Below, piece by piece: positions 44,185 to 53,089 of a stretch of DNA of 64,000 nt (the stretch's first letter is position 1; every line of letters begins with the position of its first letter). The position numbers and the translations under genes are program-made. Under the pieces are notes generated by a model. It did no database searches and was not told the DNA's origin. It saw only the letters and a list, made by a program, of their open reading frames with translations. The DNA is from G963677185 sp963677185 (GTDB lineage: Bacteria; Bacillota; Syntrophomonadia; Syntrophomonadales; Syntrophomonadaceae): positions 1,364,001 through 1,428,000 of the forward strand of contig OY781889.1 in the NCBI GenBank assembly GCA_963677185.1, read 5' to 3'.

Positions 44185-44409
44185 TGGCCGGGGAATTTAT
44201 GAAGCACCGGTAAATTTGACCGGCATGGAACCATTTGACTGCCAGGCAGTCTATAATAGAGGTAGGAACGATGCTTTATCAGACGGCATGGTTCCAGAAC
44301 AGGTTAAGCTCACGGGGATTATTTCATAATCCCGGGTTCTTATAAAATATGGTGGAATGGCCGCTTTTACCCGGCAACAGCCGCCTTCGCGCCGCAAAGG
44401 CGCACACAT
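44185..44409. promoter_or_regulatory. ssrA upstream region with palindrome at the -10 box
   Basis: GACTGCCAGGCAGTC (44237-44251), a perfect 7-bp-arm palindrome, directly abuts a TATAAT (44252-44257) whose -35 is poor. A hairpin GGGATTAT/ATAATCCC lies at 44315-44333, before another A/T-rich TATAAAATAT. The ssrA promoter is presumably one of these; the palindrome looks like an operator. Confidence 0.4.
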
Positions 44410-44759
44410 GGGGGCGTAAAGGTTTCGACGGGGGATAAGGTGGGTCGAGTAGCGAGCCGAGTTGTCGCCATCTCGTTAAAAAGGTGAAAACTTTTATAAT
44501 TGCCGAAAATAATTTCGCACTAGCGGCTTAAGCCGCTCGTCCGGCCGGGAGTCCTCGCGGCTCGGTGCAGGGCGTCACACAGTGAGGGTACCCTCTGATC
44601 TTGAGTCTCAAGGGATCTACAGGGGAAAATAATTGAGGCTAGCCGGACGAAGCCCGTCCTCGGGCGTCTGAAAGGCGAAACTCAAATCGGGGACTGCGCT
44701 CGGAGAGACTGGGCTGGTCTTTCTTTCGGACGGGGGTTCGATTCCCCCCGCCTCCACCA
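44410..44759 (+). ncRNA. ssrA: Transfer-messenger RNA (tmRNA)
   Basis: The 350-nt RNA starts GGGGGCGTAAAGGTTTCGAC and ends with a T-arm (GGGGGTTCGATTCCCCCC) and CCTCCACCA, so both halves of the alanine tRNA-like domain are visible, with the CCA encoded. The tag frame at 44502-44531 (GCC to TAA) reads AENNFALAA, with the ALAA protease signal. It follows smpB. Its 3' end is where the prophage begins; the tRNA-like part is intact, so the gene should work after integration. Confidence 0.97.
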
Positions 44760-46357
44760 GCATTAGCCACAATTCCATCTCGGGATTCCGCATGGGATGG
44801 GTTGTTTTGAATATCATATATCATCGAAAAGGGCAGCACGTTGAGATAAACTTCAACGTGCTCTTTGTATATTACGACCTTGTGCAGATACAGGTTAATC
44901 AACTGCCGCATTTCATCCAGGCTGCCCTTGAGGTACAGCTCCCGGGCCTGGTCATAAGCTTGGCGGATTTGGGCTTCGGTAATATTGGTCGAACCGCAGC
45001 GGGCTTGCTCATTTTGCATTTCTTCCATGTAGAGTGCTTTTTCCTGCTCCAGGCTTTCCAGGGCATTGACCAGGCTGGCGCTGCCGGTGGTGGCAATGGC
45101 TGATATGATGTTGTCAATCTTGCCGTTCACTTCGCGGATCTTCTTGTCCAGGCGTTTCAGGCGGGTGCTGGCCGCTTCGGCCGTCTGCTGGTTGAATTTC
45201 TGGTACTGCTTGACCAGATCCGGTATGCGCCCCTCGTCAAAGATGATCCCGGCCAGTTCCCGGACCACGAAGCTCTCGATATGTTCCCGGCGGATTTCCT
45301 TGTTGCGGCAGGCATCCGAGGTCTGCCGGTCCCGGGTGTTGCAGCGGTAACTTACATACAGGGTTTTATTGCGGCCTGCCAGTTTGCGGTTGCCGATGAA
45401 GGTGTTGCCGCATTCGCCGCAGAAGATCTTGCCGGACAGCAGGTAGGTCTCCTTGGCCGCCTGGCTGGGGGAGAGTTTCTTGCGGGAGGCGATGATCCTG
45501 GCCACGGCATCAAAGGTCTCCTCGTCAATAATGGCCGGGATGCCGCCTTCGATGCGGATCACATCATCTTCGTGCTTGGGCTGATGGTTATTGCGTTTGC
45601 CCCGGTAATCCTTGGCTGCAGCCCGGTTGAATACATAGACGCCTTTGTACTTTTCATTGCGGATGATCTCGTTCAGGCTGTTCTTGCCGAAGTGGTTACC
45701 GTTGCGGGTTTTGTAGCCCAGGGCATTCAACTCGCGGATGATCTGATCATAGCCTTTGCCTTCGGCTACACCCTGGAAAATCAGGAGCACCGCCGGTTCT
45801 TCGTTTTCATCGATCTCATATTTCCGGGTCTCCGGATTGAGGCGGTAGCCAAAAGGCGGTCGCCCGCCGGTTGAAATGCACTGCAGGGCATTTTCCTTCA
45901 TGCCCTTTTTGACCTCCCGGGCCAGGTTTTTGGAATAGTATTCCGCCATGGCCTCCAGCACCGATTCCAGGATGATGCTCTCGGGGCTGTCCTCATCCAG
46001 GTATTCCAGCACGCTGATCAGAGAAACGCCGTTTTGCTTGAGCTCCATCCGGCAGCCGATGCTGTCATGGCGGTTGCGGGCAAAGCGGTCCAGCTTGTGG
46101 ACCAGGACAATATTGAAGCGTTCCTGGTGGCTGTCTGCCAGCATTTGAAGGAACTGGGGCCGGTCATTGGTGGTTGCCGACCGGGCCTTGTCCACATATT
46201 CAGCAATGACAACAATGCCGTTTTTGTCAGCGTAATCCTTGATCGCCCGCAGCTGGGCGTCAATGCTTTCTTCCCTCTGGTTGTCGGAGCTGAAGCGGGC
46301 ATAGGCTGCGGCCCGGGGCAGCTGCCCCCGCTGTTTCATTTTTTCAATCGCGCCCAT
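44639..46357 (-). CDS. Large serine recombinase (prophage integrase) reading into ssrA
   Basis: This 572-residue recombinase has a resolvase N-terminal domain (AAYARFSSDNQREESIDAQ with catalytic Ser; HKLDRFARNRHDS), a recombinase domain (GRPPFGYRL), a zinc ribbon (CGECGNTFIGN ... YRCNTRDRQ) and a coiled coil (ARLKRLDKKIREVNGKIDNI). The last 40-odd residues (GGGGGNRTPVRKKDQP...) are the antisense of the tmRNA 3' part, and the stop lies inside ssrA. The frame has therefore run across the attachment junction into host DNA. In the circular phage the C-terminus must differ. GGGAGG is 10 nt before the ATG. Serine integrases at tmRNA ends are less usual than tyrosine ones. Confidence 0.92.
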   Translation of the reverse strand: MGAIEKMKQRGQLPRAAAYARFSSDNQREESIDAQLRAIKDYADKNGIVVIAEYVDKARSATTNDRPQFLQMLADSHQERFNIVLVHKLDRFARNRHDSIGCRMELKQNGVSLISVLEYLDEDSPESIILESVLEAMAEYYSKNLAREVKKGMKENALQCISTGGRPPFGYRLNPETRKYEIDENEEPAVLLIFQGVAEGKGYDQIIRELNALGYKTRNGNHFGKNSLNEIIRNEKYKGVYVFNRAAAKDYRGKRNNHQPKHEDDVIRIEGGIPAIIDEETFDAVARIIASRKKLSPSQAAKETYLLSGKIFCGECGNTFIGNRKLAGRNKTLYVSYRCNTRDRQTSDACRNKEIRREHIESFVVRELAGIIFDEGRIPDLVKQYQKFNQQTAEAASTRLKRLDKKIREVNGKIDNIISAIATTGSASLVNALESLEQEKALYMEEMQNEQARCGSTNITEAQIRQAYDQARELYLKGSLDEMRQLINLYLHKVVIYKEHVEVYLNVLPFSMIYDIQNNPSHAESRDGIVANAGGGGGNRTPVRKKDQPSLSERSPRFEFRLSDARGRASSG

Positions 46358-46535
46358 CAGGTGTTTCCCTCCCTGAAGTGATCAAACGGTGCAGGATGCC
46401 GAGCATGATTTCATCGGCCGGTATTTTACAGGTCTGATCACTGGTTTCCACCGTGCGCTCTGCATCTTCGCCGGACTGGAAGGCCTGCTTCAACTTCTGC
46501 CGTTCAGCCGTCAGCCTGACAATAATGTGCGTCAT
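46344..46535 (-). CDS. Small protein ahead of the recombinase
   Basis: This 63-residue protein (MTHIIVRLTAERQKLKQAFQ ... MLGILHRLITSGRETPDGRD) overlaps the recombinase start by 14 nt, so they are cotranslated. The frame is open further upstream, to a GTG at 46613, and an alternative ATG is at 46571; the start is uncertain. No family is recognised. A small partner ORF before a serine recombinase suggests a possible directionality or accessory role, which is inference only. Confidence 0.5.
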   Translation of the reverse strand: MTHIIVRLTAERQKLKQAFQSGEDAERTVETSDQTCKIPADEIMLGILHRLITSGRETPDGRD

Positions 46536-46727
46536 GGCCCATGTCCCGTTCCCTTTCCGCAGCCGGGCCATGGTTAAACCCACGGTGGAGTCATATATTA
46601 CCGTGAAAGCCACCGTATATCCACGTTTTTCTGGCCTGCTGCAAAGATTCCGGCTCCGTCATTACAGACATTTGTGGAGCCTTCACTATATAGCCTTGGA
46701 AACGGGCAATTCGAACCCCCGGAAATG

Positions 46728-46761
46728 AAAAAGGCCTGCGAGAGCATACTGCTCGGCAGGC
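46728..46761 (-). terminator. Terminator of the Abi gene
   Basis: GCCTGC...GCAGGC with an inner GAGCA/TGCTC stem forms a hairpin followed in the minus direction by TTTTT (46728-46732). It ends the Abi transcript before the recombinase unit. Confidence 0.65.
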
Positions 46762-46837
46762 GAGAGTCATAAGGTTCTTGTGTTGACAGGTATTAGTGGT
46801 AAGATAATCAGGGTGGAGAGCTTTGTCGCAGAATCAG

Positions 46838-47773
46838 CTAAACCGTATTCCAGTTGGCCGGGAATCCCATCACATCAAGGATATCACTCCTACTAATTGT
46901 ATGAATCTTCGGTGCGAGCTTTGTTAATTCATCATCAATTTGCCCAAGGGCTTCCGTCAGTTCACTTCTATGATGGTTTTGTAAGAATTCACGAATACAT
47001 ATTAACAGCGCGAACACATCATTGGTTCCGTTCTGGTACTTGCCAGAACTATTTCTGGGGATACCGAGACGTGCATGAACAGAGCCAGATACAATTTCAA
47101 CATTGGGTAGATGTGTATTGTAGAGCCTCTCATCATGAGCGCAGATATTTCGGAAAAACGACATAAGTATTAAGTAGCTCTTGAAGACATTTTCGGCCAT
47201 GCCAAATTCTTTTGATATACTCTGACGATCTGGCAGATCGAGCACTCCATAGAATTTACTTATATTGCCAAAAGATAAAACATTAACCAAAACCCACAAG
47301 GGAACATATCCATAATTCTTGACGTAATGAGTCACAGCATTGTGTCTTCCGCTTTGGTTGGCTATTGCCTTCTGGAAAGTAGAAATAACTGCCATAATAG
47401 CTTGCAGTTCGCGGTCATTTTTATATGGTTTGAAATTGGATAGCTTGAGATAATTGTCGTGACCGTACTTCTCCGAAAATTTGTAGGCGATAACAGATTT
47501 TATGCGGTTTTCTATTATTAGCAGCCGTTTAAGGAAAATGAACCGCAGTTCCCTATCAAACTCATATAAGGCATGAATTTCTGAAAAGGTGGCGTTTTTC
47601 TTATAGGTTTCGGTTGGTGCTGTAGTATCCAGAAAAAGGTCTTTGTAGCCATTTACAACATTATAATAGTTCTCAAACATAATGATATTATTATCACTCG
47701 GTTGTACAGCCAGTCCCCGAGAAATCAGAATTTTGAGCTGATCATTGTATGTTTGGAAAATCTTGTCTGCCAT
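46838..47773 (-). CDS. Abi_2 (AbiD/AbiF-like, HEPN) abortive-infection protein
   Basis: This 311-residue protein matches the Abi_2 family. An N-terminal helix pair (QLKILISRGLAVQ, NYYNVVNGYKDLF) is followed by the core FSEIHALYEFDRELRFIFLK and RLLIIENRIKSVIAYKFSEK, and the late motif RNICAHDERLYN. That last motif is an Rx4H HEPN-type ribonuclease site. Abi_2 systems abort infection by competing phages. The ATG at 47773 has AGGGG 7 nt upstream. The gene has its own promoter, palindromes and terminator and lies between lysis and integrase genes, the classic place for a lysogenic-conversion defence gene. Confidence 0.85.
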   Translation of the reverse strand: MADKIFQTYNDQLKILISRGLAVQPSDNNIIMFENYYNVVNGYKDLFLDTTAPTETYKKNATFSEIHALYEFDRELRFIFLKRLLIIENRIKSVIAYKFSEKYGHDNYLKLSNFKPYKNDRELQAIMAVISTFQKAIANQSGRHNAVTHYVKNYGYVPLWVLVNVLSFGNISKFYGVLDLPDRQSISKEFGMAENVFKSYLILMSFFRNICAHDERLYNTHLPNVEIVSGSVHARLGIPRNSSGKYQNGTNDVFALLICIREFLQNHHRSELTEALGQIDDELTKLAPKIHTISRSDILDVMGFPANWNTV

Positions 47774-47853
47774 ATATACCCCTACAATAAAACGGCCCCG
47801 GCTCTCAAGGAACACCAGGGCACTGATCAACTATGAAACTATATTCTAATACA

Positions 47854-47928
47854 AATATAGCACACATATTACCGAAGTCAACGATTTGTTAACAAATGCG
47901 CTTATTCGCTTGATAGAACAATGTTAAC
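47854..47928 (-). promoter_or_regulatory. Promoter and paired operators of the Abi gene
   Basis: On the minus strand TTGACT (47876-47881) and TATATT (47854-47859) are 16 nt apart. The perfect palindrome ATTTGTTAACAAAT (47884-47897) abuts the -35, and a second GTTAAC-centred site (47921-47930) is 35 bp further out. This looks like a two-site repressor region that keeps the defence gene under control. Confidence 0.6.
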
Positions 47929-47963
47929 AATTCCCAGCCCCAGAATCAACCATTTTATCTCGT

Positions 47964-48164
47964 TCAGAACCCATCCCTGCTGGTTGGGTTATTAAAGATC
48001 CCCCAGGCAGCCAGGGCGGCGAACAGCAGCGTGGTCAGTTCCTTGAAGCTAGACTCGCTGAGCCCGATCGGCTCAAGCAGGCCATAGGTCTTCAGGACAA
48101 ACAGGACAACAGCTATCAGGGCTGACCAGGCTACCGGGCTTTTCCAACGTTCTTGAATGTTCAT
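47964..48164 (-). CDS. Phage holin (phi LC3 / Phage_holin_1 type)
   Basis: A 66-residue membrane protein with two hydrophobic helices (AWSALIAVVLFVLKTYGLL and LTTLLFAALAAWGIFNNP), ending in the NNPTSRDGF motif shared by this holin family. It should perforate the membrane at lysis. It starts at the last base of the amidase gene, completing the lysis cassette. Confidence 0.85.
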   Translation of the reverse strand: MNIQERWKSPVAWSALIAVVLFVLKTYGLLEPIGLSESSFKELTTLLFAALAAWGIFNNPTSRDGF

Positions 48165-48850
48165 CAGGATCCTCCTTTCAAAATGCGAGCCGCTACCCTT
48201 TTGATTAGAATAGCAGCCAGTTCACCAGTAATGACCTTGTTGGCGACAGCGTTCACCCGCCAGTATTCCGGACACTGCATGATGCCCCACTGGTGCAGAA
48301 CATTGATGGCATCTTCCAGTTCCGGATCCGGCGTAGGCAGGGCTATGCCGAAATAGCCCAAAATCCCCTCGGCCAAGGCTTCACCTATAACCTGAATGTT
48401 ATCCAGAATCCAGCTGGCATCCTCGAAATTGTCATGGAAGGCAATCTCGATCAAGGCCGCTGGAGCGTCAGTGGCCCGCAGTTCATAAAGCTTCTGGCTA
48501 TATTTCACCCCGCGGTCAGTGGTTGGTGTTAAGGGCTCGATTTCCGCATAGACCGCCCGGGCCAGTTTCTCGCCTTCGCCGCCCGGTGCATAGGCAAAAA
48601 CCTCACAACCTCGGCCGCCCCCGGCATTACTGTGGATGGCGAAATGCACATTAGGGCGTTTTTCATTGCTGTCCGCTACAACTTGATAAAGGTTCCAGCC
48701 GGGATCATTCCTATAACAAATCACCCCACTTTGCCGAAGTATGGTCTGCAGCACATCCGTAACCTTGTTCATGACCAGTTCTTCGCTGCCGTAGTTGCCT
48801 GCTCCGCTATTAGCCTCCTGTGTGGAGGGACTCAAATATATGCTTTTCAT
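48164..48850 (-). CDS. Phage endolysin, N-acetylmuramoyl-L-alanine amidase
   Basis: This 228-residue protein has an Amidase_3 domain in its first 165 residues: YLSPSTQEANSGAGNYGSE as the start, HFAIHSNAGGGRGCEVF with the zinc His, and ALIEIAFHDNFEDASWI with the catalytic Glu. The C-terminal 55 residues (EDAINVLHQWGIMQCPEYWR) resemble an S-layer-like or clostridial cell-wall-binding segment. The ATG at 48850 has GAGG 8 nt upstream. It overlaps the holin gene by one base. Confidence 0.9.
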   Translation of the reverse strand: MKSIYLSPSTQEANSGAGNYGSEELVMNKVTDVLQTILRQSGVICYRNDPGWNLYQVVADSNEKRPNVHFAIHSNAGGGRGCEVFAYAPGGEGEKLARAVYAEIEPLTPTTDRGVKYSQKLYELRATDAPAALIEIAFHDNFEDASWILDNIQVIGEALAEGILGYFGIALPTPDPELEDAINVLHQWGIMQCPEYWRVNAVANKVITGELAAILIKRVAARILKGGS

Positions 48851-48861
48851 TGGATATAACC

Positions 48862-49128
48862 TCACTTTCCAAGGATCTTCATGGCTCCCACGATGCCCCC
48901 AATAATGCTAATGCTAAACATAGCAAGCTTGATGACTTCCATTACAATGCTCTGCCAGAGCAGGTTATTGTCCCGGTTGAAACCGTTCATCACCGGGCGC
49001 AGTTCTTTAATCGAGCTCTTAATTTCCTGGATGTCCTCATGAATATCCTTCACATAGACCCGCATCTCCGCCTGGCCGGTCTCCAGGCTGCGGATCCTGA
49101 CTTCCTGAATGCAGTGGTGCTGTTCCAT
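48862..49128 (-). CDS. XhlA-like phage membrane protein
   Basis: An 88-residue protein with a helical, probably coiled-coil first part (EVRIRSLETGQAEMRVYVKD, then IHEDIQEIKSSIKELRPVMN) and one C-terminal membrane helix (LAMFSISIIGGIVGAMKIL). This is the layout of haemolysin XhlA-type proteins found next to amidase and holin in Firmicute phages. A part in lysis is likely. Confidence 0.75.
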   Translation of the reverse strand: MEQHHCIQEVRIRSLETGQAEMRVYVKDIHEDIQEIKSSIKELRPVMNGFNRDNNLLWQSIVMEVIKLAMFSISIIGGIVGAMKILGK

Positions 49129-49143
49129 GGCTTCACTCCTTCC

Positions 49144-50037
49144 TTATTCGATCAGTATCTTCATAGCGCAGGCAAAGGGAGCCGCGGTTCCAACGGACCA
49201 GGTAGCGCCGCTGGCGGGATTGGCATTGTTGATCACTGCGTAGGTGTTTCTTCTCAGCCCGGTTAGCTTGTTGCCGGGAGCGGCGATATAGTCGCCCTTA
49301 ACCAAAGTGGCGCCGCTGGTGACATTGCTCTGAGCAATCACGTAGCGATGCCCGGCCAGCAGGGGAACCGGAGAGCTGAATTCGTAGATTTGAAGAGCCT
49401 GCTCTCCGGCGGCGGTAATATCCGCGCTTTCAGCCAGGGCTGCTCCCACCTGGGTGGTGCCGGATAGCTCGTAGAGCCTCAATCTTATGGTCTGGCTGCT
49501 GGCATCACTATTCAACACGCCAATTCCGTAGCATTTCAAATCAACGCTGGGTTCAAAGATGCTGCCTTTGGTCAGGTTGACCGAGACGCTTTCAGATGCT
49601 TCTCCTGCATAGGAGAAGAACCACTGCTTCAGGACCGGCATCTCTTTAACCAGAAAGGCCCGCTTGTCGGTCACGCTGGATATAGCGCCGCTGGCCGCGA
49701 CTACTGTATAAAGGGGGATGCGGCTGGCGGTGAAACCTGCGCTGCCCAGTTTGACGGTGCCATCGGCTGGATCGGCTTCGATGTGGTTGGTAGCATTGTC
49801 GGTTAGGGCAACGCTGCCTGCTGCGATGCTGGTCACCGCATTTCCAGACCGGATGATCCCGGCTTTAAAAGCAAAAGACAGCCCGCTGTGGCTGCCTGGA
49901 TCCTCGGCCAGATGATGGTTTCCTAAAGCCAAATCAATCTGGGTGAGATCGGTATTCAGTTTTTCGCCCCAGGTGCCATTGGAGGCCCCAGGTTCGGGCT
50001 GAATAAGCCCCATTCTGGTAGTTGCGCTATCTGCCAA
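49144..50037 (-). CDS. Phage tail fibre / baseplate-associated protein
   Basis: A 297-residue protein starting MADSATTRMGLIQPEPGASN, a motif common in phage tail appendage proteins (NTDLTQIDLALG). The rest is beta-rich and contains a carbohydrate-binding-like sandwich around 150-240 (IRLRLYELSGTTQVGAALAE; VPLLAGHRYVIAQSN). It overlaps the preceding structural gene by 11 nt. Probably a receptor-contact protein. Confidence 0.65.
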   Translation of the reverse strand: MADSATTRMGLIQPEPGASNGTWGEKLNTDLTQIDLALGNHHLAEDPGSHSGLSFAFKAGIIRSGNAVTSIAAGSVALTDNATNHIEADPADGTVKLGSAGFTASRIPLYTVVAASGAISSVTDKRAFLVKEMPVLKQWFFSYAGEASESVSVNLTKGSIFEPSVDLKCYGIGVLNSDASSQTIRLRLYELSGTTQVGAALAESADITAAGEQALQIYEFSSPVPLLAGHRYVIAQSNVTSGATLVKGDYIAAPGNKLTGLRRNTYAVINNANPASGATWSVGTAAPFACAMKILIE

Positions 50038-50485
50038 TAATCAGCACCTCCCCGCTGCTGGCCGCACTTAAGGTTACTGTCACAGTGTTTTCGTCATCAT
50101 AGGTTACTGTCAGGGGTGTAATCAGCTGGCGCTCCGGTGTTCCTCCGTAAACACCGTCCCCATAATCCCCCTGGCCGAAATAGCCCACTCCGCCCAAGAC
50201 CTGGACCACCGGATAACAGCCCAGGTTGTGAGTGACCGTAATCTCGTCCAGGTTGTCAAAGGGGAAGCTCAAGAAGACGGCATCCGGGGGCCGGGCTTCC
50301 AGCTCAGCTACCCGGGCTAATAGACCAGTGACCAGCGCTTGCAGGTTTTGAATCTGGTTTTGCATCTGGCCGGGATTCTGAAAGCTGTTATCAGGCTCGG
50401 AGAAGCTCCGGGAAGCCGTGGCACTGGACTGAAAGCGCTCCTTCTTGTCGATCATGCGGGATATCTCCCGCACCGGGCTTAACAT
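50027..50485 (-). CDS. Phage structural protein, unknown
   Basis: This 152-residue protein has an N-terminal Gln-rich helix (GQMQNQIQNLQALVTGLLAR) that should trimerise, then a beta part (FPFDNLDEITVTHNLGCYPV; TVTVTLSAASSGEVLIIG). The layout suits a short tail spike or neck fibre. The ATG at 50485 is 7 nt after AGGAGGG. No family name can be given. Confidence 0.6.
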   Translation of the reverse strand: MLSPVREISRMIDKKERFQSSATASRSFSEPDNSFQNPGQMQNQIQNLQALVTGLLARVAELEARPPDAVFLSFPFDNLDEITVTHNLGCYPVVQVLGGVGYFGQGDYGDGVYGGTPERQLITPLTVTYDDENTVTVTLSAASSGEVLIIGR

Positions 50486-50496
50486 GGCCATCCCTC

Positions 50497-53079
50497 CTAT
50501 CCGATGGGGGCATAGTAATAGTGCTTGGTGGTCAGGTTCATACTGGCCTGGCCATCGGCATTAACTTCAATGTTCATCCCCACAATGCGGTAGATTTCAG
50601 ATATGGTGGTGCTGGACTCCAGGATCTGGATGCAGTCTCCGAGCTGCAGGTGAAAAACCGGCACCGCGCTAAACTCGGATACAATCACACCCCTGACCAT
50701 GTCATTGGCAATCTGATCCGCAGCCGCCTGGACGGCTTCAACAGCTCCCAGACCATCCACATCCACGAAGAGGATTTTGTCATCGGGGATGCCGTAGAGC
50801 GCCCGGTTGGCAAACCAGCATTCGGCGGAGACTACGGATTCGTCATCAGCGCTGCCAGTGGAGGAACGCACCACCACCTTGCCGTATATGTCCCGCCGGG
50901 TTATATGAACTCCCAACCGGAAGATATCTGTCCCTTCCTGGAATACCCAGGCGGCGTAAACATACGAAACCAAGACCGTCCCGCCATCGGGAATGCTGCT
51001 GGTAGCCGTTCTAGCCAGAGTCGCGTTATCGCTGTTCGAGCCCTGGGTGGCAGTGTAATCGGTACCCAGTATATACACTACCGAGCCGTCAATACTGGTC
51101 ACCACCATGCTCTCCAGTACAATAGGCGGCTTGCCTTGAATCCCGCCCCCGGTAATATCCGCTGGTTCGGTGCCGGTCAGGATTACGGCAAAAGGATCCA
51201 CCCGGGGCTGGCGGTCAGTCGGATAATGGAAATTGAAGTGGCTGTACTCATCAATGAAGAGCTCAAAACCCGAAATATTCAAAAGCTGTTCCAGGGAGTC
51301 AGCATAAGAACATCTTTCAAAAGTGATCTCCGAAATGGTAAGGCCAGTGGCTTCAATAGATATATTGGCCGCAGGCACTCCGGCCCGGATCAGTAGATCC
51401 CGGACAATATCCTCGGCCGTCATCTCGGTGTAGATCAGGTAATAATCAGCCCCATTGGTGATGTACTTGTCGATGATGGCCCAGCCCGCATCCCGGCATT
51501 CCAGTGCAGCTTCAAAGTCCCCGCTGCCATCAGCTTGGAATTCAGCGTCGTCAATCTGGCCTTGAAACACCTGGATGAGATTTGTGCCATAACCCATTTC
51601 GCAGATCACACCCCGGCCGGGCATCAGTATTTCGAAGAACTGGTTTCGTGGCTTGCCAAACTCTCCATCCCGGAAGGGCATATAGTACCCGGCATCGGTC
51701 AAATCAGCCGGATTGACATTGGCTATCTGGGCGGTGAGCCTTTGGGCCAGGGCAGCTGGCTCACGGTCGATCTTCACCGCTTTGAGGGGGATATATGCAT
51801 CTATCAGCTGGCGGTCCCCAGCCGATATGAACAGCCCGGTGCAACCGGTAGCGTAACCATAGGGAGTGAAAATATGAGCATTCTGCCAGATGAGGATCTT
51901 GCCGGTTTCCCCGCAGCGAGCCCCCAACAGAAAATGGTCGTCGCCGTGAAGATAAGCAATGGGCAAACCCCAGGTGGTGCCCTCGGCACCCCGGCTGAAG
52001 GGGCCTTGTTCGCTGTCCAGGGGCAAGGGTTGATTATCCGGGCGGCGATATAGGTAGAAATAATCCAGATGGCCGGTTATATACGGGAAATGGGCAAAGT
52101 ACAGATAGCCATCCCCCAAGGAAAAATACCGATGCCCATATTGCAGATTTTCCGATCCTTCACCCGTTATGGCGGTGCAAAGATAGGGATGCACATTCCA
52201 GGTTGCTCCCTGGTCCGTGGAATACAACATATACACCCGCATTCTTGAATAGCTGGTCTCTACGGCAGTATAGAGATACTCATCGTTTCTGGTCTTGGCA
52301 ATAGTCGACAGGTTGTTGTAATGGGCATAATCGTATTTAGATATCGCCGTTGGATTCGAGATTATGGCTTGATGCACAGTGACCCACTTATCGTCAGTAT
52401 AAAAAATGGCATAAAGGGGTCGCCGGTAGCCGCTTATCCAGAATTGATAAAGCGTAGCCCCAATCACTATCCTTCCGGATTCCAATATTATCGGCTCACC
52501 CACATGCGGAGACGCTGTGCTCATGGTGCCATTGATGGCGCTGCAGTCATAGTCATAAAGGGTATTCAGCAGAGCGAAATCTGTACCCAGACCGCTCACG
52601 CTCTTGTAGACCTTCAAGGTGTTGTGGCTGCCCGGGGTCTTGTCTGCTCCGGGATTCTGCACATACAAATAGAGCTCATTCTCAATGACCTGCAAACGCG
52701 AGATGCAGCCGCACAGGCCTGTATACAGCCAATCCACATCACAGAATTTCCAGTCGTCCAGCACCGTGGGGAAATTCTGCATGGTCAGGGATTCTTCGGT
52801 TGTGAGGTCCAAAACCGCCAGGCGCACATCGTCATTGACCCCGTCAGAGTAGGTGACCAGGATCTTGCTGTCAGCTGGGCGTTTGACGAAGTTGCCGCCC
52901 AGATTGGTGTCGCTTGCTCCGGAGTTGCCCAGGAATATCCGGGATAGGGGAGTGCCGTACACCGGTTCGGTGTAGCCGCCTTCCAGACCAGTGATCTTCA
53001 GCCTGGCAGTGGGGGCGTGTTCCCCGATCATAATTCTGCTTTTGATTAAACTCCTTATTGATTCAGGTATGGGCTGCAT
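50497..53079 (-). CDS. Large phage tail/baseplate protein
   Basis: This 860-residue protein has a first half of repeated beta segments like a BNR/sialidase-type propeller (YSTDQGATWNVHPYLCTAIT; IVIGATLYQFWISGYRRPLY). The second half resembles tail-associated Dit/Tal-like proteins (FQGQIDDAEFQADGSGDFEA; LEQLLNISGFELFIDEYSHF). The C-terminus reads like a baseplate hub (FHLQLGDCIQILESSTTISE). It should form the tail tip and bind host-surface sugar. The ATG at 53079 follows AAGGGGG. No peptidase motif is certain. Confidence 0.7.
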   Translation of the reverse strand: MQPIPESIRSLIKSRIMIGEHAPTARLKITGLEGGYTEPVYGTPLSRIFLGNSGASDTNLGGNFVKRPADSKILVTYSDGVNDDVRLAVLDLTTEESLTMQNFPTVLDDWKFCDVDWLYTGLCGCISRLQVIENELYLYVQNPGADKTPGSHNTLKVYKSVSGLGTDFALLNTLYDYDCSAINGTMSTASPHVGEPIILESGRIVIGATLYQFWISGYRRPLYAIFYTDDKWVTVHQAIISNPTAISKYDYAHYNNLSTIAKTRNDEYLYTAVETSYSRMRVYMLYSTDQGATWNVHPYLCTAITGEGSENLQYGHRYFSLGDGYLYFAHFPYITGHLDYFYLYRRPDNQPLPLDSEQGPFSRGAEGTTWGLPIAYLHGDDHFLLGARCGETGKILIWQNAHIFTPYGYATGCTGLFISAGDRQLIDAYIPLKAVKIDREPAALAQRLTAQIANVNPADLTDAGYYMPFRDGEFGKPRNQFFEILMPGRGVICEMGYGTNLIQVFQGQIDDAEFQADGSGDFEAALECRDAGWAIIDKYITNGADYYLIYTEMTAEDIVRDLLIRAGVPAANISIEATGLTISEITFERCSYADSLEQLLNISGFELFIDEYSHFNFHYPTDRQPRVDPFAVILTGTEPADITGGGIQGKPPIVLESMVVTSIDGSVVYILGTDYTATQGSNSDNATLARTATSSIPDGGTVLVSYVYAAWVFQEGTDIFRLGVHITRRDIYGKVVVRSSTGSADDESVVSAECWFANRALYGIPDDKILFVDVDGLGAVEAVQAAADQIANDMVRGVIVSEFSAVPVFHLQLGDCIQILESSTTISEIYRIVGMNIEVNADGQASMNLTTKHYYYAPIG

Positions 53080-53089
53080 GATTTCCCCC

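Noticed and set aside
46700..46722. GGGGGTTCGA-like word (minus strand) resembling the ssrA T-arm, as a second attachment site
   Set aside because: Only about ten bases match, common to any T-arm-like sequence; the prophage structural genes continue far beyond it, so it cannot be the right end.
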